From Ochotona curzoniae (taxonomy: Eukaryota > Chordata > Mammalia > Lagomorpha > Ochotonidae), in assembly GCF_017591425.1 (NCBI RefSeq), contig NW_024467121.1, forward strand, positions 16,876,707 to 16,940,706: a stretch of DNA of 64,000 bases. Reading direction: 5' to 3'. Position 1 is the first letter of the stretch, and each line of letters starts with the position of its first letter. Positions 22,641 to 34,334 of this stretch are shown here, piece after piece. A model generated the notes under the pieces. The model searched no databases, was not told the DNA's origin, and saw nothing but the letters and a program-made list of their open reading frames with translations. The position numbers and the translations under genes are program-made.

Positions 22641-22667
22641 AGGATTTTATTCAGAAGGACTATCTGT

Positions 22668-23141
22668 TTGCAAATTCCCCTTGCTGGGCAGTCTGATGTG
22701 CTTCAGGATTCCCAGGGATCACATAGCACTATATCCCTAGGGTTGAAGAGAGGAAAACAGCCAAGTCTCCACTGGACACCTTGGGTGCTGGAAGCTGAAT
22801 CAGTTGGTCCTGCTGGAATTGAAAGTGGAGAGGTACACACAGGGAACAGTTATTTCAGGTTGATCAACAGATCCAAGCACAAACATTTGGAAGCCTGGTT
22901 CTGTCACAGAAAATCAAAAAAGTCAATGAGCAGAATGCAAACATATGTTGCAAAACACATTGTTCTATCAAATCATGACCATTGCTGGAAAAATCCAGAA
23001 GTCACTGCATGGGATGGAAGGATTTCCAGGACTTGGGCAGTATACAGGAAATGTAAGACAGGAGATACAGAGGAAAGGTATTTCCAAGCAGGCCGTAAGA
23101 GCGTGACTCAGGATCAGGGAAAAGAACAGATGTTAATTTGA
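22668..23141 (+). other. 157-codon open frame of unknown meaning
   Basis: This is the longest open frame in the window. It starts at an ATG in a weak context. The translation is rich in Ser, Lys and Gln, with no signal peptide, membrane segment, zinc finger or other motif that I recognise. Neighbouring sequence shows no promoter, splice partner or repeat family. It may be chance, an exon of a non-coding transcript, or part of an unlisted repeat. A real protein is unlikely. Confidence 0.15.
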
Positions 23142-23309
23142 ATCCAAATAAAACAAATTGAAGAATTCTACTGCTGAAGAAATGAAGGATCCCAACTGAG
23201 TTCAGAAACCTTAGATAAAATATGGAAATTTAGTGTATATAAAACCTAAGCAAAAAAAGTTTAAAAAGATTAAAAGCAAGAAAGTGTAAAATGGAGACGA
23301 AAAACAAGA

Positions 23310-23394
23310 TATTTAATAATGGTTTATTCTCTGCAAGGGAATGTTCTAGATATTTTGTCTCTATCCATTCACTGAATCTTAATAATCCCATGGT
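23310..23394 (-). mobile_element. MIR fragment, 3' part
   Basis: The text 'gggaatgttctagatatttt' and 'tccattcactgaatcttaat' corresponds to the reversed MIR segment that normally reads 'tgttctaagcgctttacatatatta-ctcatttaatcctcac'. It ends where the MLT1-type LTR begins. Confidence 0.55.
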
Positions 23395-23855
23395 GGTGTA
23401 TTGAATGGTGGCTGCCAAAGAGACTTATATCCTCATCCCTAGAACCAACCAATGAGAGTTCCCTTGTTTGGAACAACAAATATCTTTGCAGATGTCATTG
23501 AGTTAAGGATCTTGAGCAAAGAATGCCCTGATTTATCCTATGGGCCCTAAATCAAGTGGCAAGTGTCATTTTAAAGGACACAAAGAGGAGACAGAGAGAA
23601 GGAAAGGAAGTAATATAAGACTGGAAATGGAGGTGGTAACAATGTAGACATGAACCAAAGGACACAAAAGAACAAAGAACCAAAGAACAACATCAGAAGT
23701 AGAAGATGCAAGGGAGGGGTAGACATCCAACTGAATCCCTGGAGGGAGGGTCTCCCTGCCAATTTCTGAAATCTCTAGTTCTGGCCTCCAGAACTGAGCA
23801 ACAATATGCCTCTGTGATTTGAAACCAACAGGTTTTGTGGTTAAAGAATCAAGAG
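23395..23855 (+). mobile_element. MLT1-type MaLR LTR
   Basis: Good match in order: 'ttgaatggtggctgccaaag', 'tttgcagatgtcattgagtt' and 'aaggatcttgagcaaagaat', 'gatttatcctatgggcccta', 'cattttaaaggacacaaag' and near the end 'tctggcctccagaactgagc'. About 460 bases, a nearly whole solo LTR with no internal genes. The 63-codon minus frame inside is not a gene. Confidence 0.88.
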
Positions 23856-23869
23856 CTCAGCATGATTGG

Positions 23870-23970
23870 GAGATACCAAAGTTACTTAGCTGTCAAGTGA
23901 CTACAAGGATTAGAACTCAAGGAATTTGGATCCATGCCTCATTCTCTCAACCCTTATGCTACAGCTTCAA
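23870..23970 (-). mobile_element. MIR fragment, central part
   Basis: Reversed MIR text with substitutions: 'agttacttagctgtcaagtg' (usual 'aagtaacttgcccaaggtca-cacagctagtaagtg'), then 'ggattagaactcaaggaatt' and 'cattctctcaacccttatgc'. It is probably the other half of the MIR at 23310-23394, split by the LTR. Confidence 0.55.
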
Positions 23971-25143
23971 TCCACAAAAGCACAAGGGTTACTCAGCTTA
24001 TCGTTCCATTATATAAAGAGGCTAGAACTATTTCCATCAAAGATAAAAGAAAGCAGATTGAAACTTTTGAGTTATCAGTTTCTTTATCTGTGACAAACCT
24101 GGGAAATGGGAACTAAAGACGTGATGCAGGCTTCTACACAACTGTTCCAACAGGAAGCATCTGTTGGGTGTTCTTATGTTATCCTTTCTGGGTAATTGGA
24201 AAAGATCCAAAACCAATAAACATATTTTAGGAAGGTAATATGAAGCCAGAAAAATGATTCAAAAGACACGAATCCAATAGGAAGTTTTTTAAGATACCAA
24301 AAAGTAGCTTGGTTATAGATTTATCATTTCCTTTGTCAGAAATACAATTTATCTCTACATTACTGAGTAGACTCAGGAAGGAATAAAAATATCTATGTCA
24401 GTTCAGTATCCAAAATAGAAAGAAGATGAGGAATAAGATGCTATGCTAGAACTGAGACAGTTGGGCTTGGATTTACAGGGTACTAACAGCACAGATATAA
24501 AACTCTGCCTCCAAGATTTGAGAGCCAAGCCATGATGTACAGAGTGAAATCATGAAACACGTGTCGCTGTGTAGCTCAGCTCTCGTCAAGAGACTGCCTA
24601 ATCCCTAGAGATACTTTTCCTTCTATTTTTCACTCAATGTGCCCAGGGTCATCTAACCCACCTTCTCATCTCTCTCTCTTAGACACTTGTGTATAAACAA
24701 GGCAGTAAAGAAGGTTTCCTTTCTGTCCCCCACCCACAAAAACAACAAAAGCGCATCCACCATATTTGAATATGTCTACAGTGCAAATACAGCCACCAGA
24801 ACAAATTTTAAGCAACCACAATGCCATTTCAAAATTTGAACCAATAGAAATTAGTATCCTATTTCTCCACCCCCCCATGCACAGATATATCAGGTATAAA
24901 CAACTTTATAGTAAAATGCAGGAAAATAATTAGAAATTGATACTTTTAGCATTTACTTCATGAGCATTTATTCTGGCTTTTTTTTTAATTGTTATTTTTC
25001 ATGATACATCTCCAGAGGCTCAAGGATTTCCGCTTTCACTTCTCCTATTTCTCCACCCTCACCACTCGATTTTTCCCCTACATTATAACAATAGTATTGT
25101 TCATCTTAATTTTTAATTCTAATGCTTCTACAATATAACTTTT
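23971..25143. other. Unassigned non-coding stretch
   Basis: No gene recognised. It holds the run ccacccccccatg near 24870 and T-rich DNA near 24980. Nothing further can be supported. Confidence 0.45.
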
Positions 25144-25160
25144 AATAATGGCTGAAAGTT

Positions 25161-25489
25161 GGGCCTGGCGCGGTGGCGCAAGTGGTTAAGGTCCTCGCCT
25201 TGCACGCCTGGGATCCCATATGGGCGCCGGTTCTATCCTGGCAGCCCTGCTTCCTTTCCAGCTCCCTGCCCGTGGCCCAGGAAAGCAGTCGAGGACGGCC
25301 CAAAGCTTTGGGACCCTGCACCCGCGTGGGAGACCCAGAAGAGGCTCCTGGCTTCGGATCGGCATAGCATCAGCCCTTGTGCTCACTTGGGGAGTGAATC
25401 ATCAGACGGAAGATCTTCCTCTCTGTCTCTCCTCTCTGTATATATCCACCTTTCCAATAAAAAAATAATAAAAATAAATCTTTTAAAAA
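25161..25489 (+). mobile_element. CSINE, youngest copy, full length
   Basis: Near-consensus, with intact RNA polymerase III boxes: an A-box-like tggcgcaagtgg at 25174-25185 and a B-box-like ggttctatcct at 25229-25239. The GC-rich body ('cagtcgaggacggcccaaag', 'gcacccgcgtgggagaccca') keeps its CpG sites, which old copies have lost. The tail is A/T-rich. Perfect 17-base target-site duplications, aataatggctgaaagtt, lie at 25144-25160 and 25490-25506. The open frames of 64-111 codons inside it come from the SINE. Confidence 0.98.
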
Positions 25490-25506
25490 AATAATGGCTG
25501 AAAGTT

Positions 25507-26619
25507 ACAACAATTGACTCACTTGTCAGAACAAGCAACGTGCAACAGCATACATTGAGTGTTAGATCTGTGCTCCTAGTTGACTGTCCTTGAATTTCTC
25601 TTTCCACTCAGTATCTTGGACTTCAGACTCATCCGCAATCCCACTCAATGCTTCTCCTAAACATGATATCAGTTCTTTAATCCTATAATGTGACTAACGT
25701 ATGCTGTGTGGACAACAGGTATTTCCAGATATTTGGAGATGATGGGGAATTTTATATTGGAATACTTCATACAACTAAGCTCTAAATGTTACGCTACCTT
25801 TCTTCTTAAAGTTATGGGACAACCCTGATCTCTGAAATTTCTCTCTGCCTTTTTCCAAGGGTCTTCCTCACCCTTGCTCCCTGAGAACTTCCTTCTTTTC
25901 ATCCCTTTATATTCCTTTCTAAAAACCCTGTTAATGTAGTGCATCAGGCATGTTTGCTTTTGGACTTTTCAGTCACTTATAACCAGGTAATGTTTTGTCA
26001 TATTTCTCTTTGCTTTTAAATATCAATGGTTCTCAGTCTAAGAAGAATCCCCAAACAAAAATAATTGGAAAATTATTATTGTGGCTATTTATGTCATCAG
26101 CAAAGATTATGCCACAAATTGGCTTAACAAGCTAGTTTCCCAAAAAATAAAGGTAAACAAATGTACACTTTTAATTTCATAAATGAAGGTTGTAAGGGAG
26201 ACCAAAGTACCAGAAATCAAAGAAAATCAGCAGAATGCATACCTACTACTGAATAAAAGTAGATTGCCAATGAAACTTCTATATATACCTAGACAACAAA
26301 ATATTAGAATTTCTACCATTGCCTATGCCAACAGTGTCATGACTCACATAAAGAGCAGAAAGTTGGATTCAAGACCCCACCTGATAGACTATGTTACTAC
26401 AAAACACAGGGGACTGTGAAGGGGAGAGGAGATGGAGGTGGAGAGAGGAAGAAAGCCCTGTGCCTGCAAAATTTTAAAACATAAGAGTTACAAAAGTTGC
26501 TCCTTGAGAAACACAAAAACAAAACACAAATTTAAAAAAACACAAGGTTGTTCTGTCTCCATTTTTTTGTGCCTGAACCCAGACATATCCTGTCAACTTT
26601 TGCCCGGCTAAGTCTTCAT
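25507..26619. other. Unassigned non-coding stretch
   Basis: No gene or repeat recognised. The 78-codon plus frame at 26183-26419 has no recognisable domain. An A-rich patch is at about 26505-26545. Confidence 0.4.
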
Positions 26620-26960
26620 TCCGTATATGATAATTTGGCACATACCTACCCTTGTTCCTTAGCTCATTGAACAGGAACTGGTTCCATTCCACAGGTGCAA
26701 ATCATAATAAGCCAAATGACCAACACCAGAGTCAGGTAAATAAGCCTTCTTTTCACAGGTGTTTTCTTTAAACTTGTCAGGCCAAAGCTCAAGAGGTAGG
26801 CCTTAATAAAGCTGTGCTTCCAAGCGCCACTCTGTCCAGCACTAACCACTGGTAGAGTTCTCTGCTGCTTCCTGACTTTGTGGAGCTCCTAACTTCTCCA
26901 GGATCTGTAAGTAAGAACCTTCTGCTTCAAGCTTTTCTTTTTAACATCTCTGTGTCAGAT
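26620..26960 (+). mobile_element. Possible LTR remnant
   Basis: An AATAAA in 'ccttaataaagctgtgcttc' at about 26801-26820 is followed by 'ctgctgcttcctgactttgt' and 'ggatctgtaagtaagaacct', which loosely resembles the R-U5 end of ERVL-type LTRs. No terminal repeats or target duplication seen. Confidence 0.25.
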
Positions 26961-28829
26961 TTGACTAATACATACAATTTTAACCAGAGTGACTACTTAA
27001 AGTTATGGCCACTCTCAACTGAGAGACTCAGGCCCAGATTAGAAACCACAGCAGATGAGAAGCAGCTTATCAGAAGTACCACAAAGTAGTTCATCGGGAA
27101 CTCCGAGAGACATAGGATGTGTTAAAATCTGTAAAATTAATAGATGTCAGGGCATGGTAGAAAGCAATGGAGTTCAATCAGGATCCGGAACTTCATGGAG
27201 TGGCCACAAAACAGAGACAACACTCTCGTAGGAAAGTCCTTCAGGTATCTAACCTGTTAGCAAAATGTCTTCATGAAATAAGGCAACTAAGCCAACAGGC
27301 CAGTAAATAGTTATAAGAGAAAATGTATCACCTTTGAAATACATTAATAAATTGTCTCTACCTTTTTTTATGTGATTCTTGAAACTTAACTTGATGCTAA
27401 TATTGTCTTCATATCACTCATAATGCTAGGTAGTTACCTAAAGACTGGGTTTAGTTTGTAGACAAAGTTGTTAAATCTCTCATTCCAATCAGCTGCAAAC
27501 GTCTCAACTCGTCTGCCCTGCCCAACTTCAGCTGTTCCTGCTTAGTCAGTAAAGTGATGTCATGCTGTCTGCTGCTCATCGCAGGGAAATGTTAAAAAAG
27601 CAGAAATTCACAACAGGGGCTATTTCAACTTCCCTTTCCACAAAAGTGATAATGTTTATGATGTGAGGAAGGAAAAAAAAAAAACTTTGAGCAATCTGTG
27701 TTATGTTAAAGTAGCCCAATAATTATGATTTAAACTACTACTCGTCTATGTCATTGTGATGGCACTGATTTTATATCGAAAATAAATTAGTAGTTATTAA
27801 GACAGGTGCAAGTACATTCATGTAATCACAAAGATTATTACAGATTATAAACGTATTACCACAGTTTTCCGAGAAAAATCCTGTCTAACTGTATTATATA
27901 TAACAGAAAAACATGCTATATTAGACATGGCATAATGGACTTGTTAGTTTGAAATCAATTTCAGGTGAAAATCTCATTTTAGTAAGCTTGGTTGGATATC
28001 AGAATTGCTACAGTGTAGGCAAACATCAAAATAAAAGCTCATTTATAAAGCATAGATGAGAGAGGCTACTGTTTACTGACTCCTTTCATTTATATAAGGC
28101 AGATATTTAATACACATTCCTTTTCCAAATATCTCTCCATGTCTCTTTGGCATGATTATGGCATGGGGGAGGGGATGTTTAATGTGGATTTCAATAGGAG
28201 TGAAAATGTATCTGCATGAATCTAATTTTCTCTGTGTATCTGAATTTAGTATGAGATTCTTAATGAAAGTTCATCTAAAAGGCACTCATGGAGAAAAATA
28301 TTCATCTCAAGCATGCCTGTTTACTTGTGACTCTGAGTTGTGACCTATTGGAGGGCAGGAATACATTTTACGTATCTTTTTGCAGGCAAGCATATCTGGA
28401 CACCGGGCATGCTAGTAAATACTCATAAGAGGGCAAAGTCTACAATGAGATTGAATGCCAGAATTGCTTAGTAGAAAACTGAAAAATCTGAAGAGGCACA
28501 ATCCAAAGTCAACAGCTGAACATAAGAATATTGATAGATGGTAGAAACCGGGGGAGAGTAGGAGAAAATGCCCTGGCCGGAGGGAGTCTCCAAGTAGGCC
28601 AAGGCTACGAACTTGTTACTCGGCCTGCTGGAGAGCTGCTCAGTTAATACAGGGATGCCGATATTGCAGCTTCTCCAGTCGTCATCCAGCAGTTATTTGT
28701 GTTCCTGGGCTTGTCTTCATAATTTTAAAAACGGGGAGGAGAAGAGCATTGTTGTGGCATAGAGTAGGTTATCTGAACAGTTAAGTCACTCATATGCTGA
28801 TTGTATTCTGTTTGGGAAAATTCTAGAAT
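26961..28829. other. Repeat-free stretch with a candidate conserved part
   Basis: No gene recognised. The parts at about 27450-27660 (with 'ccaatcagctgcaaacgtct' and 'agtaaagtgatgtcatgctg') and 28550-28740 (GC-richer) look less eroded than the flanks and could be conserved non-coding DNA. This is only an impression of composition. Confidence 0.3.
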
Positions 28830-30636
28830 GTGATGACTAATGACTGGGTCTTAGAGGCGTTTCTTTTTCTTGCCTAATGCCTCTGGCTGAGACTTGTACA
28901 ACTATGTTAAATAACACTAGTAAAATGGGGCATCCTTGTGTGGTCCTGGATCTGAGTGGAAAAGCCTCTACCTTTCTCCATTCATTATGATGCTGACTGT
29001 GGATTGTCATATAATTTCCTTGACTGCATTGAAGAATGTCTGTTGATACCCTATTTGTTTAAGGTTTTTGATCATAAAAAGGATGTTGTGTTTTGGCAAA
29101 TGATTTCTCTGAATGCGTTGAAATATCGATATGGCTTTTATTCTTTGATATATTAATTAATGCGATATATAATAGTTGTTGACTTGCATATGATGAACCA
29201 TTCCTGCTACAGCAGGGGTAAATTGCACTTGATCAAGAATATTCTTTCTAATATATTGCTGGATATGATTAGGAAGCATTTGGTTGAGACTCTGCTTTTG
29301 TCTTCATCAGGGGTGGTCTACAGTACCATTGCTTTCATTGCTGTATCTTTTTCTGCTTCTGGAACTAAGTTGATACTAATCTCATAGAAGGAGTTTGGGA
29401 AAACTCCCACCCTTGCAAGTATTTAGAATAATTTGAAAAAAAAATTAGTTACTTGAAAGTTCGGAATTCATCATAGAATCATTGGGCTTTTCTCTTTTAG
29501 GAACGTCTAGATTTTTAATTAAATCTGTTCTGGTTATTGGAGCACTTGCCCAAAATTCATAGCACAATTTTGATAGACTCTGCCTGTCCACATTCTGTCC
29601 ATTTCTTCTGAATTTCCCAACTTGTTTATAGTAATTCCTGATGATTCCTTTTATTTCTGTGGTATCCATTGTTACATCACCTCTTTCTCATTTTATTAAA
29701 TTAGATCTTTTTGTTAGGTAGTCAGTGGTATATCAATTTTTACTTAGTTTTCTGAAAAAACATCAGTTCATTTCAGTGGTTGCATGTATGTTTTTCAATA
29801 ATGTTCTTTAATTTTTAATTTTTCTTTATTTGGATTTTGGTCTGCTCTTTTTAGCTCCTTAAACATTTTCAATTTCTTGACTTAGGCATGAATTGCTATG
29901 AACTTCTTAACATTGCTTTTTGCTGTACCTCATACGTTTTTATAACCTGTGTTATTGCTATTTTTGCTAATACTGTTTAATTCCCTTTTTCATCCTTGAC
30001 TCATTGTTCATTCAAGAGCATATTATTCAACCTCCATGTGTTTGCATATGTTCTAGAATTTTGTTAAGTTTCAGCTTCACTCTATTTTGATGAGAAAAGA
30101 TACATGGTGTGATTTCAACCTATTTGAATTTGTTGAGATTTACTTTATAGCCTTGAATATGGTCTGTCCTAGAAAAAGTTCCATGCACTGGTTGGAAAAA
30201 AATGTATACTCTTCAACTGTAGTATGAAATGTTCTACAGCTATCAATTAGATCCTTTTCCTTTTGTGCAAAATAGCTCTATTGTTTCTTTGATTTGTGTG
30301 TGTACTTGATCTGTCCATTAATCAAAATGGGACATTGAAATTGCCAATTACTGCATTGGATGTGTTTTCCTCTAAATCTACAAACATTTATTTTAATGAG
30401 CCAGGAAACCTCACTTTGGGTGCTTATATATTTATAGAAATTATATTTTCCTGTGGAGTTGGTTAATCATTGCATAATTCCCTTCTTCATCTCTTCTACC
30501 ACTTTTTGTGTTAAAGTCTGTTTTGTGTGATATGAGGACACATACGTCTGTGTTTTTCTCCATTAGTTTGTATCATTTTTCCATCCTTTGGCTTGTCAAG
30601 CTGTGTGTATCATTTCTGGCATGGTGTATCTTAAAG

Positions 30637-30881
30637 ATTTATTTATTTTTATTACAAAGTCAGATATACAGAAAGGAGGAGAGACAGAGAGAGGAAGATC
30701 TTCCGTGGCCGGTGCTGTGCTGATCCGCAGCCGGGTACCAGGAACTTCTTTCCAGATCTCCCATGCGGGTGCAGGGTCCCAAAGCTTTGGGCCATCCTCG
30801 ACTGCTTTCCCAGGCCACAGGGAGGGAGCTGGAAGGGAAGCGGGGCTGCCGGGATAGAACCGGCGCCCGCCGCCAGGCCCA
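30637..30881 (-). mobile_element. CSINE nested in the L1, with perfect target-site duplication
   Basis: A young minus-strand copy: T-rich tail 'atttatttatttttattaca', 'aggaggagagacagagagag', 'ctcccatgcgggtgcagggt', 'ctcgactgctttcccaggcc' and the GC-rich head 'cggcgcccgccgccaggccc'. It is short because part of the head between the two boxes is missing. Perfect 18-base duplications, gcatggtgtatcttaaag, lie at 30619-30636 and 30882-30899. Confidence 0.97.
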
Positions 30882-31614
30882 GCATGGTGTATCTTAAAGG
30901 CAAAAATATATGGGTCCTAATTTTAAATCCAGCTAGCCAGTTTGTTTCGATTGGAGAGTTTAGGCTATGTATTTTCAAAGCTGTCAGTAAGCGGCAAATT
31001 GGACCTGTTGTTTTCCCGCAAGTATTCCTACTATTTGTTTTGTAGTTCCTCTGTATATTTATGAGAAGATCATTTACCTTAACATTCTTTCATATGATTT
31101 ATCTCTCTGTTTCTGAGTATGGTACATCCTTAAATATCATTTGTACAGGTGGAAGAGTGGTGACAAGTTTTTTCAATTCCTGTTTACTTTGGAAGGTCTT
31201 TATCTCATCTTCATTTATATGCAAGAGCTTTGCAGGATAAAGTAGTCTGGGTTGAAAGTTTGCTTCTTTTGACAGCTAGACTGTATCTCATTCTTCCCTA
31301 GCCAATAGTGTTTCTAGTAAAAAAAAAAAAATCAACTGTCAGTATAATTGGTGGTCTCTAAAAGAAACCTAGCAGTTTTTCACACTTCAGAATCTTCTTT
31401 TCGTGTTTTACTGCTCAAAGTTTGACCATAATGTATCATGGTGAATGTCTTTTCTGATCATGCCTATTAGGAATTCTATATGCTTTGTGTATTTGAATGT
31501 TCTTCAAGTTAGGAAATCTCTTTACTGTTACTTCACTAAATGAGCCTTCTATTCGATTCTCTATTTCATACCTTTAGGAAATCATATGACATGTGTTTAC
31601 GTTGTATGATACAA

Positions 31615-31670
31615 TCCTCCATAAATCTCAATATTCAGTTTTTCCTCCATAAATCTCTATATTCAGTTTT
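31615..31670. repeat. 28-base tandem duplication inside the L1
   Basis: Two adjacent copies of a 28-base unit starting 'tcctccataaatctc' (31615-31642 and 31643-31670) differ at one base (a/t). The near identity means the duplication is far younger than the L1 around it. Confidence 0.95.
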
Positions 31671-33154
31671 TCTAACTTTTCTTTGTCTTACTGATATTTC
31701 TAAGGACTCGTTTTCTAGCTAGAATATTGTTTCTTCTACCTCACCAAGTATATTAAGGACTTCTAATAAATTTATTGGACATATTGAATTCTTCATTTCT
31801 AGTATGAGTTTTCTCTTCAATATCTCTCAGCAGACTTGTTCAACTGTCATGCAGTAATTTCTTTATCTCATGTATTAGCTTCAGTGCTTCTTGTATAATC
31901 TGTTATCTTGAATTCAGACATAATATCAATCTGTTTATCCTCTCATTCAAATACCTAACTGTTATGATCTTTCTGGGTGGTCATACTGTCTTCCTTGTTT
32001 TTCTTGTGTATATATACATTTAGTTATAAACATTTGTATACATATTTTTTTCTCTACTGGCAATGTTCCCTTGGGCTTAGAAGTATATGTGCTCCTTCAG
32101 TGGATATCCAGAGACACATAGCAACCAAGGAGTTCTGTCCAGTGCTTGTGAGAATCCAGAGTGAAACCAAGTTGGAAGGGACAGTTCTTTGTTTTTTTTA
32201 TCTTCAGGGAGGATGGTTATGATAGTGTCAGCTGGTATGATCCCAGCATCAACCACTCTCTGCCAAGGGTCAATCAACCAATCAGCCAGGGTCAATCTGC
32301 ATTTGGCCACACAGTATCACCCATCCATGAATTTCTTGATTTGAGTGCAGAACCTCAAGCCTCTTGAGACCAGACAGCAATTTCCAAAATTCCCACCACA
32401 CCCTGTCTTACAGTCAAAAAATTACAATAGTCACAGGGATACAGATCTCTCACAGTCACAGGGATCATGAGATCCATTCTCAGCCCCACACATCTCCCCC
32501 TTATACTGAAAGAGCTGTTGCATTCCCAGCACCAGCTGCTTAATTGAGAGGGATTGATCTGTGCTCCACTTTGGCCAGTTGAGTCTGGACACTGTGGTAG
32601 AATAAGGGAAAGGATAGGAGAATCATGACCCTGATGTCGTGTCTTGCCCCCATTCAACTTCCAGCCAGACTCAGTAAGTGGGGATCGTGGGTTTTCCCTC
32701 TAACAGCATGTCCCAGCAGCCTCTACTCACCTAATTAAGATCAGGTTTCACCCCTGTTCCTTGCCCGGTATCTATCTCCAAGAGGGATTCCCCTCCAGGC
32801 ACCAGCTATGGTGATCTCTACTCACTGCTACATGATTGTGATGCCCCACTACTGCATAGCATCTCCTTCTTGTAGGATTTCCACTTCAAAATATTCTGTA
32901 ACTGTCCCCTCGAAGTGCATTTCCTGCTATTTTCTGTTACATTTCTTTGATCAAAATCCGCATGCTTTAATCAGTCATCTTGGAGCTATTATATTTTAAA
33001 ATATAAAAAGGGAAAACAATAAAGGGGTGATAAAGAAATGCTTTTGTTTTTCTAAGACAGAAGTTGGGAAATCTAAATTGGAAGAGTTTTTTGTTTTTCT
33101 ATCCTAGAGATACAAATGTATACAATATAAGTTGATACACAGAAATAAGGCAGA

Positions 33155-33345
33155 AAAATTTTAACGGGATGGGTGTTTGAAATCAGAGTGCCTAAGCTGG
33201 ATTTCACTTCCTGTTCTACATGCCTGCCCAAGCAGACCCTAGAAGGTTAGGAATGTTGGCTCAAGTAGCTGAGTCCCTATCGTTCACACGGGATAATAGA
33301 TTGAGATTCTGTCTCCCACCCTGCACTCATGCTATATGTGTTCAC
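33155..33345 (+). mobile_element. CSINE, older variant fragment
   Basis: The sequence 'ggatttcacttcctgttct', 'ggctcaagtagctgagtccc' and 'acgggataatagattgagat' parallels the older CSINE type seen at 16.7 and 47.6 kb. Head and tail are not clear. Confidence 0.55.
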
Positions 33346-33447
33346 TTCTAAATGATCAGGAGCTTATAAATGGATTTAGTAAATATAATTTTTATTACAT
33401 TTTAACACGTTATTTTAGGAATATTGGATTTGTTGAAGCAGACATTT

Positions 33448-33740
33448 TTTTTTGGCACAGTGGATTACAGCACTACTTGGGGCACCCACACCTTGTATCA
33501 CTTGCTAGGCTCATGTCTCATCTCTGCTTTTGAAGCACTTCCCTGCTAGTGCAACTGGGAGATGATGCCCACACGGGAGACCCAAATGGAGCTGTTGGCT
33601 TCTGACTTTCTTTGTCCTAGCCCTAGAAATTGGAGGCATTTGGGGTGTGAACCAGCTGTGCAAGAATTCTCAGTGTCTGTCTTTCTAGCTCTGTCTCTCA
33701 CTGTGTGTGTTTTGCCTTTCCAAAAAAATAAAAACAGCAG
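33448..33740 (+). mobile_element. CSINE, diverged plus-strand copy
   Basis: Head 'tttggcacagtggattacag', 'ttgctaggctcatgtctca', 'gcccacacgggagacccaaa', 'ggaggcatttggggtgtgaa', a CT-rich block and the tail 'ttgcctttccaaaaaaataa'. The frames at 33546-33792 on both strands are by-products. Confidence 0.85.
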
Positions 33741-34017
33741 CTTATTTTTTCTCTTAAATATAATACAGTCCAAGGCACTAAAATCAAATTAAATGACAGT
33801 TATGGAACTTAAAACTCAAATGAATTAACATGCATTCTCAGTAGTATGGATAATTAAGCACTGAATTCTTAAATTTCTGAATATATCACCCACTATAAAC
33901 TTAAGCAAGCATGTTATCTTTTATTACTTATTTATAGTAAGAATACATACACATTTATATTATATTTTTTATCAATTATGTTGCATTATGTGACAGTTTC
34001 TTACTTTTTTTTCAAAA

Positions 34018-34318
34018 AAGGTTTATTTGCTTACTTGAAGGGCATAATGACAGATGGATCTTTGTGCTAGTTCATTCCCCAAATGTTGCCAGTCGCTGGG
34101 GTTGGACCAGGCCAAAGGTGATAACTCCGTCTGCATCCCTCTCATGAATGGCAGAAAGAGATCCAATTGCCTGGGCCACCATCTGCTGGCTTCCCAGTTG
34201 CCTGCTAGTCAGAAGCTGAATTAGAAGCAGAGGGGAGAAAGCATCAACGTACATGGGCTGTTTCATTCGAAGTGGTCATTTAACCCACTATCCTGTGACA
34301 CCCCAGGATAACATTTGT
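34018..34318 (-). mobile_element. CSINE, minus strand, diverged
   Basis: Reversed: 'aaaaaggtttatttgcttac', 'ctagttcattccccaaatgt', 'tggcttcccagttgcctgct', 'agaagctgaattagaagcag' and the head at 'acccactatcctgtgacacc'. Many substitutions. Confidence 0.8.
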
Positions 34319-34334
34319 TTGAACAGTCTATCCT

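Larger units (their letters stand above)
28830..33000 (-). mobile_element. Ancient L1M-type LINE, 3'-truncated, minus strand
   Basis: Reading from 33000 downward: 5' UTR (plus-strand text ending 'cagtcatcttggagctatta'), a region with 'gtttgaccataatgtatcat' known from old L1M elements, the endonuclease part of ORF2 ('ttaaagtctgttttgtgtga' around 30510), the endonuclease to reverse-transcriptase linker ('gcatgaattgctatgaactt', 'ttgttcattcaagagcatat'), and the reverse-transcriptase part ending near 'aaaatggggcatccttgtgt' at 28924. The frame is broken throughout, so it cannot move. It carries a nested CSINE and a 28-base duplication. Confidence 0.85.

Noticed and set aside
25161..25250. tRNA gene
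   Set aside because: The A- and B-box-like motifs belong to the tRNA-derived head of a CSINE; the sequence cannot fold as a full tRNA and continues into the SINE body.
25159..25494. 111-codon frame in the young CSINE
   Set aside because: It lies entirely in a SINE whose GC-rich body is open by chance in several frames on both strands.
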